Assembly: GCF_018390695.1 (NCBI RefSeq)
Contig: NZ_JAHBGF010000015.1
Coordinates: 1 to 64,000, forward strand
Direction: 5' to 3'
DNA from: Ancylobacter sonchi
GTDB lineage: Bacteria; Pseudomonadota; Alphaproteobacteria; Rhizobiales; Xanthobacteraceae
DNA: 64,000 nt
Both the position numbers and the translations under genes were made by a program. Each line of letters starts with the position of its first letter. Within the stretch, counting starts at the first letter, position 1. The notes below the pieces were generated by a model. The model was not told the DNA's origin. It saw only the letters and a list, made by a program, of their open reading frames with translations, and did no database searches. Shown here in pieces: positions 33,617 through 42,554 of the stretch.

Positions 33617-34714
33617 ATGAACTGGATAACCACGCTTTCGGCCGCCACGATGATCCTTACCTCCGGCACGGCGATATCGGGAGCCGCGGCGGCCCCGATC
33701 GACATCGAGATCGCCGCCGAAAGCCACGACATGATCTGGAACGCCGTCGCGGTGGACCATGGCCGCGTCTTCGTGGCGGGCCCGCGCTGGACCGGCTCGA
33801 AAGGCCCCTCACTCGCCCTCATCGACGGGCATGGGATCGCCCGGCCCTATCCGTCGCCGCAATGGAACGGCTGGACGCCGGGCGTCGCCAACGGCACGAC
33901 CTTCGTCAACGTGAACGCCATACATCTCGACGGCAAGGGTGGGCTCTGGGCGGTAGATACCGGCTCGCCGGAATTCGGCGGCGACCCGCTGCCGGGCGCC
34001 GCCAAGCTGGTCCGCCTCGACCTCGCCACCGATGCGGTCGACCGGGTGATTCCGCTCGGGCCGACGGCGGCGCTTGCCGGCAGCTATATCGACGACATCC
34101 GCTTCAACGGCGACCATGCCTACCTCACCGATGCCGGCAGGCCGGGGCTGATCGTGCTCGACCTGCGTGACGGCTCCACGCGCCGGGTTCTGGAGGGCCA
34201 CGGGTCGGTAACGGCACGCCCGGACCGGGACATCTTCCTCGACGGCCAGCCCTTGACGGGTCCCGACGGCAAGCCCCTTCACGTCCATAGCGATCCGCTT
34301 GAAGTCTCGCCGGACGGCAAATGGCTTCATTACGGACCGCTGGAGGGGCCGTGGTCGCGCATCGAGACACGCTTTCTGGACGATGCCTCGCTATCGCCGG
34401 ACGAGCTCGCCGAAAAGGTCGAGCCCTGGGCCAACCTGCCGCCGGTCGGCGGCACGGTGATGGATTCGAACGGCGATCTCTACTTCACCGATCTCGCCGC
34501 CAATGCCCTTCGCAAACGCGCGGCGGACGGCACGGTGACGACGCTGCTCGTCTCGCCGGAACTGCACTGGGTCGATGCCCCTTTCATCGATACCGACCAC
34601 GTCTTGTGGCTGCCGGTGCCGCAGATCGATCGCGCGGCCATGTTCAACGGCGGCACTTCGCAGATTCGCTGGCCCATCAGGCTGTTCCGCCTGCCGCTCG
34701 GCGCCCGGCCGTGA
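33617..34714 (+). CDS. Exported major royal jelly-family (Yellow-like) protein
   Basis: The 365-residue protein has a Sec signal peptide (about 1-26, ending SGAAAAP) and a six-bladed beta-propeller of the MRJP/Yellow family: PSPQWNGWTPG, GLWAVDTGSPEFGG, YIDDIRFNGDHAYLTDAG, GGTVMDSNGDLYFTDL. Bacterial members are periplasmic or secreted and of unknown function; some related propellers are lactonases. The start is the ATG at 33617, with GGCACGTGAG upstream. It is followed 46 bases later by a quinone-oxidoreductase-type gene. Confidence 0.88.
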   Translation: MNWITTLSAATMILTSGTAISGAAAAPIDIEIAAESHDMIWNAVAVDHGRVFVAGPRWTGSKGPSLALIDGHGIARPYPSPQWNGWTPGVANGTTFVNVNAIHLDGKGGLWAVDTGSPEFGGDPLPGAAKLVRLDLATDAVDRVIPLGPTAALAGSYIDDIRFNGDHAYLTDAGRPGLIVLDLRDGSTRRVLEGHGSVTARPDRDIFLDGQPLTGPDGKPLHVHSDPLEVSPDGKWLHYGPLEGPWSRIETRFLDDASLSPDELAEKVEPWANLPPVGGTVMDSNGDLYFTDLAANALRKRAADGTVTTLLVSPELHWVDAPFIDTDHVLWLPVPQIDRAAMFNGGTSQIRWPIRLFRLPLGARP

Positions 34715-34760
34715 GCGCAACCCGGCCCTCCGGCCGATCCACAATCCTCAGGAGATCAAG

Positions 34761-35774
34761 ATGAAAGCAATCGGCTATCAGCAGCCCGGCCCCATCGATC
34801 GCGAGTCCGCGCTGATCGACATCGAGCTGGAACGCCCGAAGGCAACGGGACGCGACCTTCTGGTCGAAGTCCGGGCCATCTCGGTCAATCCGGTCGACAC
34901 CAAGGTACGACTCGGCGCCGCGGCGCCGGCCGGCGAGTGGAAAGTGCTCGGCTGGGACGCCGTCGGACGCGTGGCGGAAATCGGCGAGGCGGTGAGCGCC
35001 TTCAAGCCGGGCGATGAGGTCTACTATGCCGGCTCCATCGCCCGCGCCGGCGCCAACAGCCAGTTCCACCTCGTCGACGAACGCATCGTCGGTCGCAAGC
35101 CGGCTTCATTGTCCCACGCCGAAGCCGCCGCGCTGCCACTCACGGCGATCACCGCCTGGGAGATGCTGTTCGACCGCCTCGATATCCGCAGGCCGGTGCC
35201 GGGTGCCGCCAACGCGATCCTCATCATCGGCGGCGCCGGTGGCGTCGGCTCGATCGCCATCCAGCTGGTGCGGGCGCTGACCGACGTGACGGTCATCGCC
35301 ACCGCGTCGCGGCCGGAGACCCAGAGCTGGGTGAAGGAACTCGGGGCTCACCACGTCGTCGACCACGGCAAGCCTCTCGCCGAGCAGGTGGCGGCACTCG
35401 GCATCGGCGCGCCGGCCTTTGTGTTCTCGACGACCGAAACCCACCGGCACTTCAAGGAAATCGTCGAGCTGATCGCGCCCCAGGGGCGGTTCGGGCTGAT
35501 CGACGACCCGGAGACGCTCGATGTCATGTCTTTCAAGCGCAAGGCGGTGTCGACGCATTGGGAGTTCATGTTCACCCGCTCGCTTTTCCAGACGGCCGAC
35601 ATGGCCGAGCAGGGCAAGCTGCTCGACGCGGTGGCTCAGCTGGTCGACGAGGGGAATATCCGTACGACGGTGACGGAGATCCTCCACCCCATCAATGCCG
35701 AGAACCTCGCGAAGGCCCACGCATGGCTCGAAAGCGGCAGGGCCAAGGGCAAGATCGTCCTCGAGGGCTTCTGA
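34761..35774 (+). CDS. Zinc-free quinone oxidoreductase-type dehydrogenase
   Basis: The 337-residue medium-chain reductase resembles zinc-independent NADPH:quinone/2-alkenal reductases: VSVNPVDTKVR-type N-terminal motif (here ISVNPVDTKVR), GWDAVGRV, the AALPLTAITAWEMLFDRL segment and the cofactor motif IIGGAGGVGSIAIQLV near 155-170. No zinc ligands are visible. AGGAG lies seven bases before the ATG. Such enzymes reduce reactive enals and quinones. It sits between the MRJP-like gene and the second GlxA regulator, all on the plus strand. Confidence 0.9.
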   Translation: MKAIGYQQPGPIDRESALIDIELERPKATGRDLLVEVRAISVNPVDTKVRLGAAAPAGEWKVLGWDAVGRVAEIGEAVSAFKPGDEVYYAGSIARAGANSQFHLVDERIVGRKPASLSHAEAAALPLTAITAWEMLFDRLDIRRPVPGAANAILIIGGAGGVGSIAIQLVRALTDVTVIATASRPETQSWVKELGAHHVVDHGKPLAEQVAALGIGAPAFVFSTTETHRHFKEIVELIAPQGRFGLIDDPETLDVMSFKRKAVSTHWEFMFTRSLFQTADMAEQGKLLDAVAQLVDEGNIRTTVTEILHPINAENLAKAHAWLESGRAKGKIVLEGF

Positions 35775-35958
35775 CGGCTCCCTGCACGGTGCGACCGCCG
35801 TGCAGGGCTCCCTCTCCACAAGGCGCGCCATGCCTCGGCATGTCGTGCCCTCCGCGCTCGACCGTCCCCGCAGGTCACTCCTCTGCGACGGATTTGCGTT
35901 CCACCGCGGCGCGTGGAACGAAGGAGCGGTACGGACCGAGGACCAGATCGAAGCAATC

Positions 35959-36921
35959 ATGCGTAAGCTTATCAGTATCGGGCTGCTGGTCGCCGAGGGG
36001 TTCCAGGTCATGGGGCTCGCGGCACTCTCGGCGTTCGAAATGGCCAACCGCGTGCTGGAATATCCCGGCTACGACGTCCACGTCATCTCCGAGCACGGCG
36101 GGCCGGTACGCAACTCCCTCGGATTTGCGATCGAGACCAAGCCGTTTCCCGCAAGCTTCCACGACACCACGGTGACGATCGGCTCACTGGCGATGGGACC
36201 GACATCGCCCGGGCATCTCGATTATCTGAACCGGGCCGTCGGACGCTCCCGCCGGATCGCGGGCGTCTGTACCGGCGCCTTCGCGCTGGCGGAAGCCGGC
36301 CTGCTGAACGGACGGCGGGCGACCACGCACTGGGCGCATGCCGCCCGCCTTCAGGCCGAGTTTCCCGCGATCCGGGTCGATGCCGACCGCATCTTCATCA
36401 ACGATGGCGGGTTCTGGACCTCCGCCGGCATGAGTGCGGCCATGGACATGGCGCTGGCACTTGTGGAGGACGATTTCGGCCAGGAGATCGCGCGCACGAC
36501 GGCGCGCCGCATGGTGCTTTATCTCCGTCGTCCCGGCGGCCAGTCCCAGTTCTCGACCCTGGTGGAAGTCGAGCCGAAGACGGACCGGATTCGTCGGGTG
36601 CTGGCCTACGCGAAGGAAAATCTGGCGAAGGACCTCTCGATCGAGGAACTCGCGCAATGCGCCAATCTCAGCGTCCGCCAGTTCAGCCGGCTATTCCGCA
36701 ACGAGACCGGGCAGACGCCCGCAAAGGTGATAGAGACGCTCCGCCTCGAAGCGGCCCGCCTGCTCATGGAGGAAGGGCGCTTTCCACTCGACGAGATCGC
36801 GCAGATCACCGGATTTGCCGACCGCGAACGTATGCGCCGCGCCTTCGTGCGCTCGTTCGGCCAATCCCCGCAGGTCGTCCGTCGCCGCATCGTCCAGGAC
36901 CGCCAGACCAGCTTCGCCTGA
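35959..36921 (+). CDS. GlxA-family transcriptional regulator (DJ-1/PfpI plus AraC)
   Basis: The 320-residue protein has the same layout as the one at 32348-33289: DJ-1/PfpI half with GVCTGAFALAEAGLL and GRRATTHWAHA, then an AraC half with IEELAQCANLSVRQFSRLF and ITGFADRERMRRAF. The two are paralogues. The ATG at 35959 fits the family's N-terminus (a basic residue, then ISIGLLVAEGFQ). The frame is open further upstream but is not protein-like. It probably controls the neighbouring dehydrogenase genes. Confidence 0.9.
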   Translation: MRKLISIGLLVAEGFQVMGLAALSAFEMANRVLEYPGYDVHVISEHGGPVRNSLGFAIETKPFPASFHDTTVTIGSLAMGPTSPGHLDYLNRAVGRSRRIAGVCTGAFALAEAGLLNGRRATTHWAHAARLQAEFPAIRVDADRIFINDGGFWTSAGMSAAMDMALALVEDDFGQEIARTTARRMVLYLRRPGGQSQFSTLVEVEPKTDRIRRVLAYAKENLAKDLSIEELAQCANLSVRQFSRLFRNETGQTPAKVIETLRLEAARLLMEEGRFPLDEIAQITGFADRERMRRAFVRSFGQSPQVVRRRIVQDRQTSFA

Positions 36922-36991
36922 AAGCGCGCCATGAGCCCCCATTCGGGGCGAGCGACCGACATTCGCACGGCATCGAGACCAGCGGACAGGC

Positions 36992-37351
36992 CTACTCGCC
37001 CAGGCAGCGTATCAGTGCCTCGGCGAGGATCGGCTTGCGCAGCAGGCAGGCCGCACCGCCGGCCATCGCACGGCGGCGCACCGTCTCGTCGCCGAGAGCC
37101 GTCATAACGATGATATGCATGGTCGGGTGACGCACGCGAATAATTGCCTGAAGTTCCAGTCCGCTCATCCCCGGCATGTTCACGTCCGTGAGCAGGTGCG
37201 AGATTTCATCCTGCGGGGCGGACTCCAGAAATGCCTCCGCCGAAGCGTAGGAATGGGTCTTGTAGCCAAGAGACTGAAGGAATGACGTCGTAGCGTCGAG
37301 GAATGCTTCGTCGTCATCGACGATCGCTACGGATCTCGGTTTGACCGTCAC
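36992..37351 (-). CDS. Single-domain response regulator (receiver only)
   Basis: The protein is a stand-alone CheY-like receiver of about 119 residues. The acidic pocket D12-D13-D14, the phosphoacceptor D56 (LLTDVNMPGMSGLEL), the T of VMTALGD and the K of RKPI are all present. No output domain follows. I place the start at the GTG at 37351, behind GGGAG; the frame is open to 37453. Receiver-only proteins act as phosphate relays or through partners. It may be phosphorylated by the transporter-kinase encoded at 38449-40950, or be an inhibitor of the FixJ-like regulator upstream. Confidence 0.85.
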   Translation of the reverse strand: MTVKPRSVAIVDDDEAFLDATTSFLQSLGYKTHSYASAEAFLESAPQDEISHLLTDVNMPGMSGLELQAIIRVRHPTMHIIVMTALGDETVRRRAMAGGAACLLRKPILAEALIRCLGE

Positions 37352-37490
37352 GGCCAACGCTCCCGGGCCTTGAGAATATTTCCTCCCACTAAATGGAGCA
37401 GCAGCCGACAGCTGGTAACTATACGATAGTTTACGGCACAATAATACCTTCACCAGGACACTCCCCGAGGCGGGCGTGCATGGGTGCCGC

Positions 37491-38135
37491 CTAGGCGTCT
37501 GACGCCACCCTGATGAGCTCCGCCTTGCGAACGAGATCCGCCACGGATGTCGCCTTCATCTTTCGCATGACATTGCCCCGGTGAATTTTTACGGTGATTT
37601 CGCTCACGCCGAGTTCGTGGGCGATCTGCTTGTTGAGAAGGCCCGCCACCACGAGGCGCATCACCTCCACCTCACGGGGCGTGAGGGTGGCCGAAAGCTC
37701 GACGATCCCCACGGTCGCCGCCTTTTCGGCCCGCCGGGCGGTGTCCCGCTCGATGGCCACCGTCACCGCGTCCAGCATTTCCTGGTCGCGGAACGGCTTG
37801 GTGAGAAAGTCCGTGGCGCCGGCCTTCATCGCCCGCACGGACATCGGGATGTCCCCATAGCCGGTCATGAAGATGATCGGCATGCGATTGCCCATCGCGT
37901 TCAACTTGGTCTGAAGATCGAGGCCACTCGCCCCCGGCAGGCGCACATCGAGGACGAGGCAGCCCGGACGATCCGGCAGTTGCGCCTCCAGCAGCTCAGT
38001 CGTGGAACTGAACGCCATCGCCTCCAGCCCCACCGAGTCGAAGATATCGGAAAGGCCATGGCGAATGCCCTCGTCATCGTCGACGACGAGAACGAGAGGG
38101 GTCTGGTTGGGCGCTGGGGTCGTCGGCTTTTTCAT
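37491..38135 (-). CDS. FixJ-family response regulator (receiver plus LuxR HTH)
   Basis: The 214-residue protein has a receiver (12-130; D19-D20-D21, phosphoacceptor D63 in VLDVRLPGASG, T91, K113) and a LuxR-type helix-turn-helix (150-206; LTPREVEVMRLVVAGLLNKQ, SEITVKIHRGNV). This is the FixJ/TodT/NodW layout. It is divergent from the transporter-histidine kinase fusion gene across 313 bases, the typical arrangement of a cognate pair. Upstream GGGCGG lies before the ATG. Confidence 0.93.
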   Translation of the reverse strand: MKKPTTPAPNQTPLVLVVDDDEGIRHGLSDIFDSVGLEAMAFSSTTELLEAQLPDRPGCLVLDVRLPGASGLDLQTKLNAMGNRMPIIFMTGYGDIPMSVRAMKAGATDFLTKPFRDQEMLDAVTVAIERDTARRAEKAATVGIVELSATLTPREVEVMRLVVAGLLNKQIAHELGVSEITVKIHRGNVMRKMKATSVADLVRKAELIRVASDA

Positions 38136-38448
38136 GGGCGGGACCAGTGTGACCGGCCACCCTTACGCCGCCCCCACAAAACGCGCCATGTTTATTTTAG
38201 ATCAAGCCAAGGACATTTCTGCAATAAATAAAGGTCAAAGCGCTCAATTTCGGACATATAGACATCTAATTCAGACATATCCAAAATACATGATCAGTAG
38301 ACGTCGTGGATCGATACCGATAGACAACGGAATATCTGCGCGATCTGGAGCCTCCCGCCGTGCGTTTCGATCACTCCACCGGAGACCACGGACCGGTACC
38401 TCGCAAGCACACGAGCATCCCGCTCCGCGCCAGCACTATCGGCGCGGC
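38136..38448. promoter_or_regulatory. Divergent promoter region of regulator and transporter-kinase
   Basis: These 313 bases between the divergent fixJ-like and transporter-kinase genes are AT-rich around 38190-38290, unlike their surroundings, and must contain both promoters. Half-site-like AGATCAAG and AGGTCAAAG are visible but no full palindrome. The kinase frame is open across the region but no better start was found than the ATG at 38449. Confidence 0.5.
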
Positions 38449-40950
38449 ATGAGCAGCGCCGGACCGGGAGGCTCCCGCCAGAAGTCGGCGCGCGTGCTGT
38501 TCGCCAGCTTGGTCGGCACGGCGGTGGAGTTCTACGACTTCTACATCTATGCCACGGCGGCGAGCCTGATCTTTGGACCGCTGTTCTTCCCGGCATCCGT
38601 GCCCTCGATGGAACTGATCGGCGCCTATGCGAGCTTCGGCATCGCGTTCATCGCGCGGCCGCTCGGAGGCGCGGTGTTCGGCCATTTCGGCGACCGTATC
38701 GGCCGCAAGACGACATTGGTGGCTTCGCTTCTGCTGATGGGCGGCTCGACCGCCGCCATCGGCCTGCTGCCCACCTACGAACTGGTGGGATGGCTGGCGC
38801 CGCTGCTGCTGTGCCTGCTGCGTTTCGGCCAGGGGTTGGCGCTCGGCGGCGAATGGACGGGCGCGACGCTGCTTGCCCTGGAGAACGCCCCGCCCGGCTG
38901 GCGCGCCCGCTACGCGATGTTCGCACCGCTTGGCGCCCCGATCGGCTTCATCATCGCCAACGGGCTGTTTCTCATCCTCACCCTGGTCCTCTCGGTCGAG
39001 GAGTTTCGCGACTGGGGCTGGCGGGTGCCCTTCCTCGCCAGCATCCCCCTGATCTGGATCGGCCTGTGGGTTAGGCTCAATCTGGTGGAGACCATGGAGT
39101 TCGCCGCGGCTCTCGCCGAGGCGCCGCCCCCGCGCGTCCCGCTTCTGGAACTGCTGCGCACCCACCCGCACCAGGTCGTTGCCGGCACGTTCGGCGTCGT
39201 CGCGTGTTTTTCGCTCTACTACACGGCGACCGCCTTCGCCCTCGGCTACGGTACGTCCGTCCTCGGCTATCCGCGCTCGGCCTTCCTGCTCATCGAGCTC
39301 GGGGCCATTCTTTTCATGGGCGCCAGCATCGTGCTGGCAAGCTGGCTATCGGATCGCTTCAGTCCCGAGAACATCCTGATCGTCGGCTGCGCCGGGACCA
39401 TTCTCTCCGGCATCCTGCTGTCGCCCATGATGGGCAGCGGCTCGCTCACGATCGTCTTCCTGTTCCTGTCCTTCTCATTATTCGTCATGGGGTTCGTCAA
39501 CGGCCCTCTCGCCGCGTGGCTACCCGAGCTGTTTCCTCCGCGGATCCGCTATTCCGGCACCTCGGTGGCGTTCAATTTCGGCGGCATCATTGGCGGCGCC
39601 TTCTCGCCGTTGATTTCGCAGGCGCTGGCGGAAGGAAGCGGGCTTGCCGCGGTCGGCTTCTATCTCGCCATCACCGGCGGCCTCAGCCTGATCGCGTTCG
39701 ACTTCAGCGCGCGCAAGCGCACACTCGGGGCGCTGGCCCAGAGCGAGAGCCGATACCGGTCGCTGTTCGAGCAGGCACATGTTTCGCTCTGCGAAATGGA
39801 TCTCACCGATCTGAAGGAGGCGCTGGAGGCGCCGAGCGGCCGCACAGGCAGCGGGCGCGATATGCCTCGCGAGAGAACGTCCCTCGATAAACTCGCCGAG
39901 CTCGTGCACCTTGTCGATGTGAACGAAGCGACGGCGCGGCTTCTGGCCAGCCCAACCCGCGCTTCGGTGCTCGGGCCCATCGAGCGCTTCCTGATCAACT
40001 CCGACATGCTGCTGGAGCCGCTCGTGGCGGCGATCCGCAATCGATCGGGCCATGTGGAGACCCAGATCCGGTTGCGCGCACTCGACGGGCGCGAACTCAC
40101 GGTCATGCTGGTGATGACCTTGCCGGACGACGATGCGTCGTTCCGCCGGGTGAGCGGCGCCATGCTCGACATCACCGAACGCGAGGCGGCGCGCGAGGCA
40201 TTGGCCGCCGCCCAGCAGGAACTGGCGCGGGTCGGGCGCATCTCCACCGTCGGGGCGATCTCCGCCTCCATCGCGCATGAGCTGAACCAGCCGATCGGCG
40301 CCATGGTGATGAGCGTGCAGGCCTGTGTCCGCTGGCTTCAGCGCGACCCACCCGACCTGGACGCCGCGACCCGCGCCGCCGAACGAGCGGTGAAGGACGG
40401 CGTGCGGGCCAGCGACATCATACAGCGCACCCGCGAGCAACTGAGGCAAGCGCGTCGGCAACCCGAGCCGGTCGATCTGCGGAAAGTGGCCGAAGAAGCG
40501 GTCAGCCTGCTCGACCGCGAACTGCTCGCGACCGGCACGCGGGTGCGGCTCGACCTCGGATCGGACGATGCGGCGGTCGTTGCCGATCGCGTGGAGCTGC
40601 AGCAGGTGATCATCAATCTGATGACCAATGGCATGCACGCAATGGGCGAGACCGCGGAAGACGCGCGCCAGCTCGAGATAAGCCTCCGCGCCGAGGGGCA
40701 GGACCTGCTGCTTCTGTCGGTGCGCGACCACGGCAGCGGCATCGTCCCGGAAAATCTTTCGAAGCTGTTCAATCCCTTCTTCACGACCAAGCGCGAAGGA
40801 ATGGGCATCGGCCTCGCCATCTGCCGCACCATCGTCGAGGCCTGCGGGGGCTCGCTGCTGGGCCGAAACGGCGAGAAGGGGGGCGCGGTCTTCGAGGTCC
40901 GGCTGCCGACCGCGCAGGCGCATGACGCGGAGGGGCTGGCGGCCGAATAG
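38449..40950 (+). CDS. MHS-family MFS transporter fused to PAS-histidine kinase
   Basis: The 833-residue protein begins with a complete 12-helix MFS transporter of the metabolite:H+ symporter family (about 15-420). Signs are VEFYDFYIYATAASLIF, the loop 2-3 motif GDRIGRK at 81-87, FGQGLALGGEWTGA and LFPPRIRYSG. Then comes a PAS-like sensor segment (432-580) and a histidine kinase core. The core has H610 in SIAHELNQPIGAM, the N box IINLMTNGMHAM near 721-732, D760-HGSG and the G box GMGIGLAI at 784-791. It therefore looks like a membrane protein that may sense, and perhaps carry, an organic solute and signal to the divergent FixJ-type regulator. The ATG at 38449 gives the usual transporter N-terminus. 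Confidence 0.92.
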   Translation: MSSAGPGGSRQKSARVLFASLVGTAVEFYDFYIYATAASLIFGPLFFPASVPSMELIGAYASFGIAFIARPLGGAVFGHFGDRIGRKTTLVASLLLMGGSTAAIGLLPTYELVGWLAPLLLCLLRFGQGLALGGEWTGATLLALENAPPGWRARYAMFAPLGAPIGFIIANGLFLILTLVLSVEEFRDWGWRVPFLASIPLIWIGLWVRLNLVETMEFAAALAEAPPPRVPLLELLRTHPHQVVAGTFGVVACFSLYYTATAFALGYGTSVLGYPRSAFLLIELGAILFMGASIVLASWLSDRFSPENILIVGCAGTILSGILLSPMMGSGSLTIVFLFLSFSLFVMGFVNGPLAAWLPELFPPRIRYSGTSVAFNFGGIIGGAFSPLISQALAEGSGLAAVGFYLAITGGLSLIAFDFSARKRTLGALAQSESRYRSLFEQAHVSLCEMDLTDLKEALEAPSGRTGSGRDMPRERTSLDKLAELVHLVDVNEATARLLASPTRASVLGPIERFLINSDMLLEPLVAAIRNRSGHVETQIRLRALDGRELTVMLVMTLPDDDASFRRVSGAMLDITEREAAREALAAAQQELARVGRISTVGAISASIAHELNQPIGAMVMSVQACVRWLQRDPPDLDAATRAAERAVKDGVRASDIIQRTREQLRQARRQPEPVDLRKVAEEAVSLLDRELLATGTRVRLDLGSDDAAVVADRVELQQVIINLMTNGMHAMGETAEDARQLEISLRAEGQDLLLLSVRDHGSGIVPENLSKLFNPFFTTKREGMGIGLAICRTIVEACGGSLLGRNGEKGGAVFEVRLPTAQAHDAEGLAAE

Positions 40951-41138
40951 GTCGCCAGCGCGACAGAGCGCCCCACGCGATCTCCGCCGCGCGCCCCTCC
41001 TGCCGTGCGTTACCGTAAGGCATCGGCGAGTAGCGCCCATCCACTACCCATACAATCGTATAGGTTATCTCGCCACGCCGGATGACTGTTCCGGCAGGAA
41101 TAGATCGCGCACAATCTCGTCACATAGAAATTCTCCAA

Positions 41139-41156
41139 CATCGAGAATATTCGATG
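41139..41156. promoter_or_regulatory. Inverted repeat CATCGA-N6-TCGATG
   Basis: CATCGA and TCGATG flank six AT-rich bases. The same half-sites recur at 41224-41243, 86 bases away centre to centre. Both lie upstream of the AhpD-like/DUF417 operon in the 332-base gap 40951-41282, which has no other recognised feature. They look like paired operator sites. Confidence 0.5.
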
Positions 41157-41223
41157 ACGAATTTTCTATAGAGACCGCCGAAAAATTATTTCATCAACAA
41201 GCCATTCGCCGCGCGACAAGCAA

Positions 41224-41243
41224 CATCGACAATATATTCGATG
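41224..41243. promoter_or_regulatory. Inverted repeat CATCGA-N8-TCGATG
   Basis: The second copy of the half-site pair, here with eight AT-rich bases between, ends 39 bases before the ATG of the AhpD-like gene. That is promoter position. The spacer differs by two bases from the first copy, which argues against strict conservation. Confidence 0.45.
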
Positions 41244-41282
41244 CGCTGCGCGCATGTCATGAGTGCAATCCGGAGACGAGAC

Positions 41283-41630
41283 ATGAGCATGATGGACTGG
41301 AACGACTACCGTCAGCAGGTGCTGGCGGGCGTCGGCGACATGGGAAAGCTGAGCCCCGACACGGTGAGAGGCTATGTCCAGCTCGGCGGCGCCGGCGGCA
41401 AGACCGGCCACCTGGACGCCAAGACGCGCGAACTCATCGCGCTGGCGTGCGCCGTCACCCTTCGCTGCGACGGCTGCATAACCGTCCATAGCGAACAGGC
41501 CCACAAGCTCGGCGCGACGCGCGAAGAGATCGCCGAAGCGCTTGGCGTCGCCATCGCGCTGAATGCCGGCGCCGCGCTCGTCTATTCCACCCGCACCCTC
41601 GACGCCCTCGCGGCGCTCGTCGACATCTGA
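41283..41630 (+). CDS. Carboxymuconolactone decarboxylase-family (AhpD-like) protein
   Basis: The 115-residue protein has the AhpD-type active-site pattern: E50, C62 and C65 (CDGC), and H69. Spacing matches alkylhydroperoxidase AhpD, where the two cysteines reduce peroxides or relay thiol redox. GGAGACGAG precedes the ATG at 41283; an upstream in-frame ATG at 41241 is less well placed. The DUF417 gene starts nine bases after its stop, so they form an operon, probably for oxidative or electrophile stress. Confidence 0.9.
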   Translation: MSMMDWNDYRQQVLAGVGDMGKLSPDTVRGYVQLGGAGGKTGHLDAKTRELIALACAVTLRCDGCITVHSEQAHKLGATREEIAEALGVAIALNAGAALVYSTRTLDALAALVDI

Positions 41631-41639
41631 GAGGCGGAC

Positions 41640-42278
41640 ATGGAACAGCTCTATCTGCGCGGCCTCAGGATCGTTGCGGCGCCCCTGTCGTTCAGGATCG
41701 GTATCGCCGGCATGAAGATCGCGATCGCGATCATCTTCCTCTGGATAGGAGCGCTCAAATTCGTGCCCTACGAAGCGGACAGCATCACCCCCTTCGTCGC
41801 GAACAGTCCCTTCATGTCGTTCTTCTACGACGACCCGAAGGACTACAAGTCGCACCTCACCCGCGAAGGCGAGCTCGATCCGGCGAAGCGGGCCTGGCAG
41901 GTGTCGAACAATAGCTATGGCTTTGCGCGAGGGCTCGGCACGCTCGAACTGCTCATCGGCGGCATGACGCTGATCGGCCTCTGGAACCGGAAGATCGGCC
42001 TCGTCGGTACTTTTCTCGCCTTCGGTACTCCCTTCATCACGCTATCGTTCCTGGTGACGACGCCGGAAGCCTGGGTCCCCGCCCTTGGCGATGCCGAGCA
42101 TGGATTCCCCTATCTGTCGGGGGCCGGACGATTGGTGCTAAAGGATGTCGCCCTGCTCGCCGGCGCCTGGCTGGTGCTCGTCGCCACGGCCCGTGAACTG
42201 CTCGAAGCCCAGCGGGGATCGCAAACCTATGGCCAGCCCAATCGAGTACAGCTGTCCACGAAAACGGCCGGCTCGTGA
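41640..42278 (+). CDS. DUF417 (YkgB/RclC-like) inner membrane protein
   Basis: The 212-residue protein has four hydrophobic segments (about 22-45, 97-120, 125-145, 172-192). It carries the family sequences IFLWIGALKFVPYEADSI and ITPFVANSPFMSFFY. In E. coli the relative RclC is induced by reactive chlorine species. A pairing with an AhpD-like thiol protein supports a redox stress role. The start is the ATG at 41640, with GAGGCGG just upstream. Confidence 0.9.
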   Translation: MEQLYLRGLRIVAAPLSFRIGIAGMKIAIAIIFLWIGALKFVPYEADSITPFVANSPFMSFFYDDPKDYKSHLTREGELDPAKRAWQVSNNSYGFARGLGTLELLIGGMTLIGLWNRKIGLVGTFLAFGTPFITLSFLVTTPEAWVPALGDAEHGFPYLSGAGRLVLKDVALLAGAWLVLVATARELLEAQRGSQTYGQPNRVQLSTKTAGS

Positions 42279-42316
42279 TGGAGCTGCGCTTCTCTAGATT
42301 TTATGCGTAGAGGAAC

Positions 42317-42353
42317 GTGACGGGTGAGCCGAATGCGAAACGTCATCCGTCAC
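42317..42353 (+). terminator. Stem-loop after the DUF417 gene
   Basis: GTGACGGGTGA pairs with TCATCCGTCAC (one G-T pair) across a 15-base loop, 38 bases past the DUF417 stop. There is no T-run. It probably ends the short operon. No gene was recognised in 42279-42554. Confidence 0.55.
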
Positions 42354-42380
42354 GACTGACGCTACCCGACCTCGGCCCCT

Positions 42381-42408
42381 AGGCGCTTAGGCGCTTAGGC
42401 GCTTAGGC
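42381..42408. repeat. Tandem AGGCGCTT octamers
   Basis: AGGCGCTT is repeated three times followed by AGGC, in the gap between the DUF417 operon and the LysR gene. No function is evident. Confidence 0.9.
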
Positions 42409-42554
42409 AACGGACGCACAACGCATTGATCCATATGCAGATGGAACTATGGCGCTTGGCAAAACCCGCATGTTTTTCCCGCGCCCGCTGTTTGACGGGA
42501 AGCCGCAGGTCGTGATCGCGGCTGCGGCGGGCGCAAGCAAGACGGCTAAGCATC

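Noticed and set aside
38002-38448. Extension of the transporter-kinase gene upstream to 38002
   Set aside because: The frame is open but the translation is not transporter-like and runs across the FixJ-type gene on the other strand. The ATG at 38449 gives the family N-terminus.
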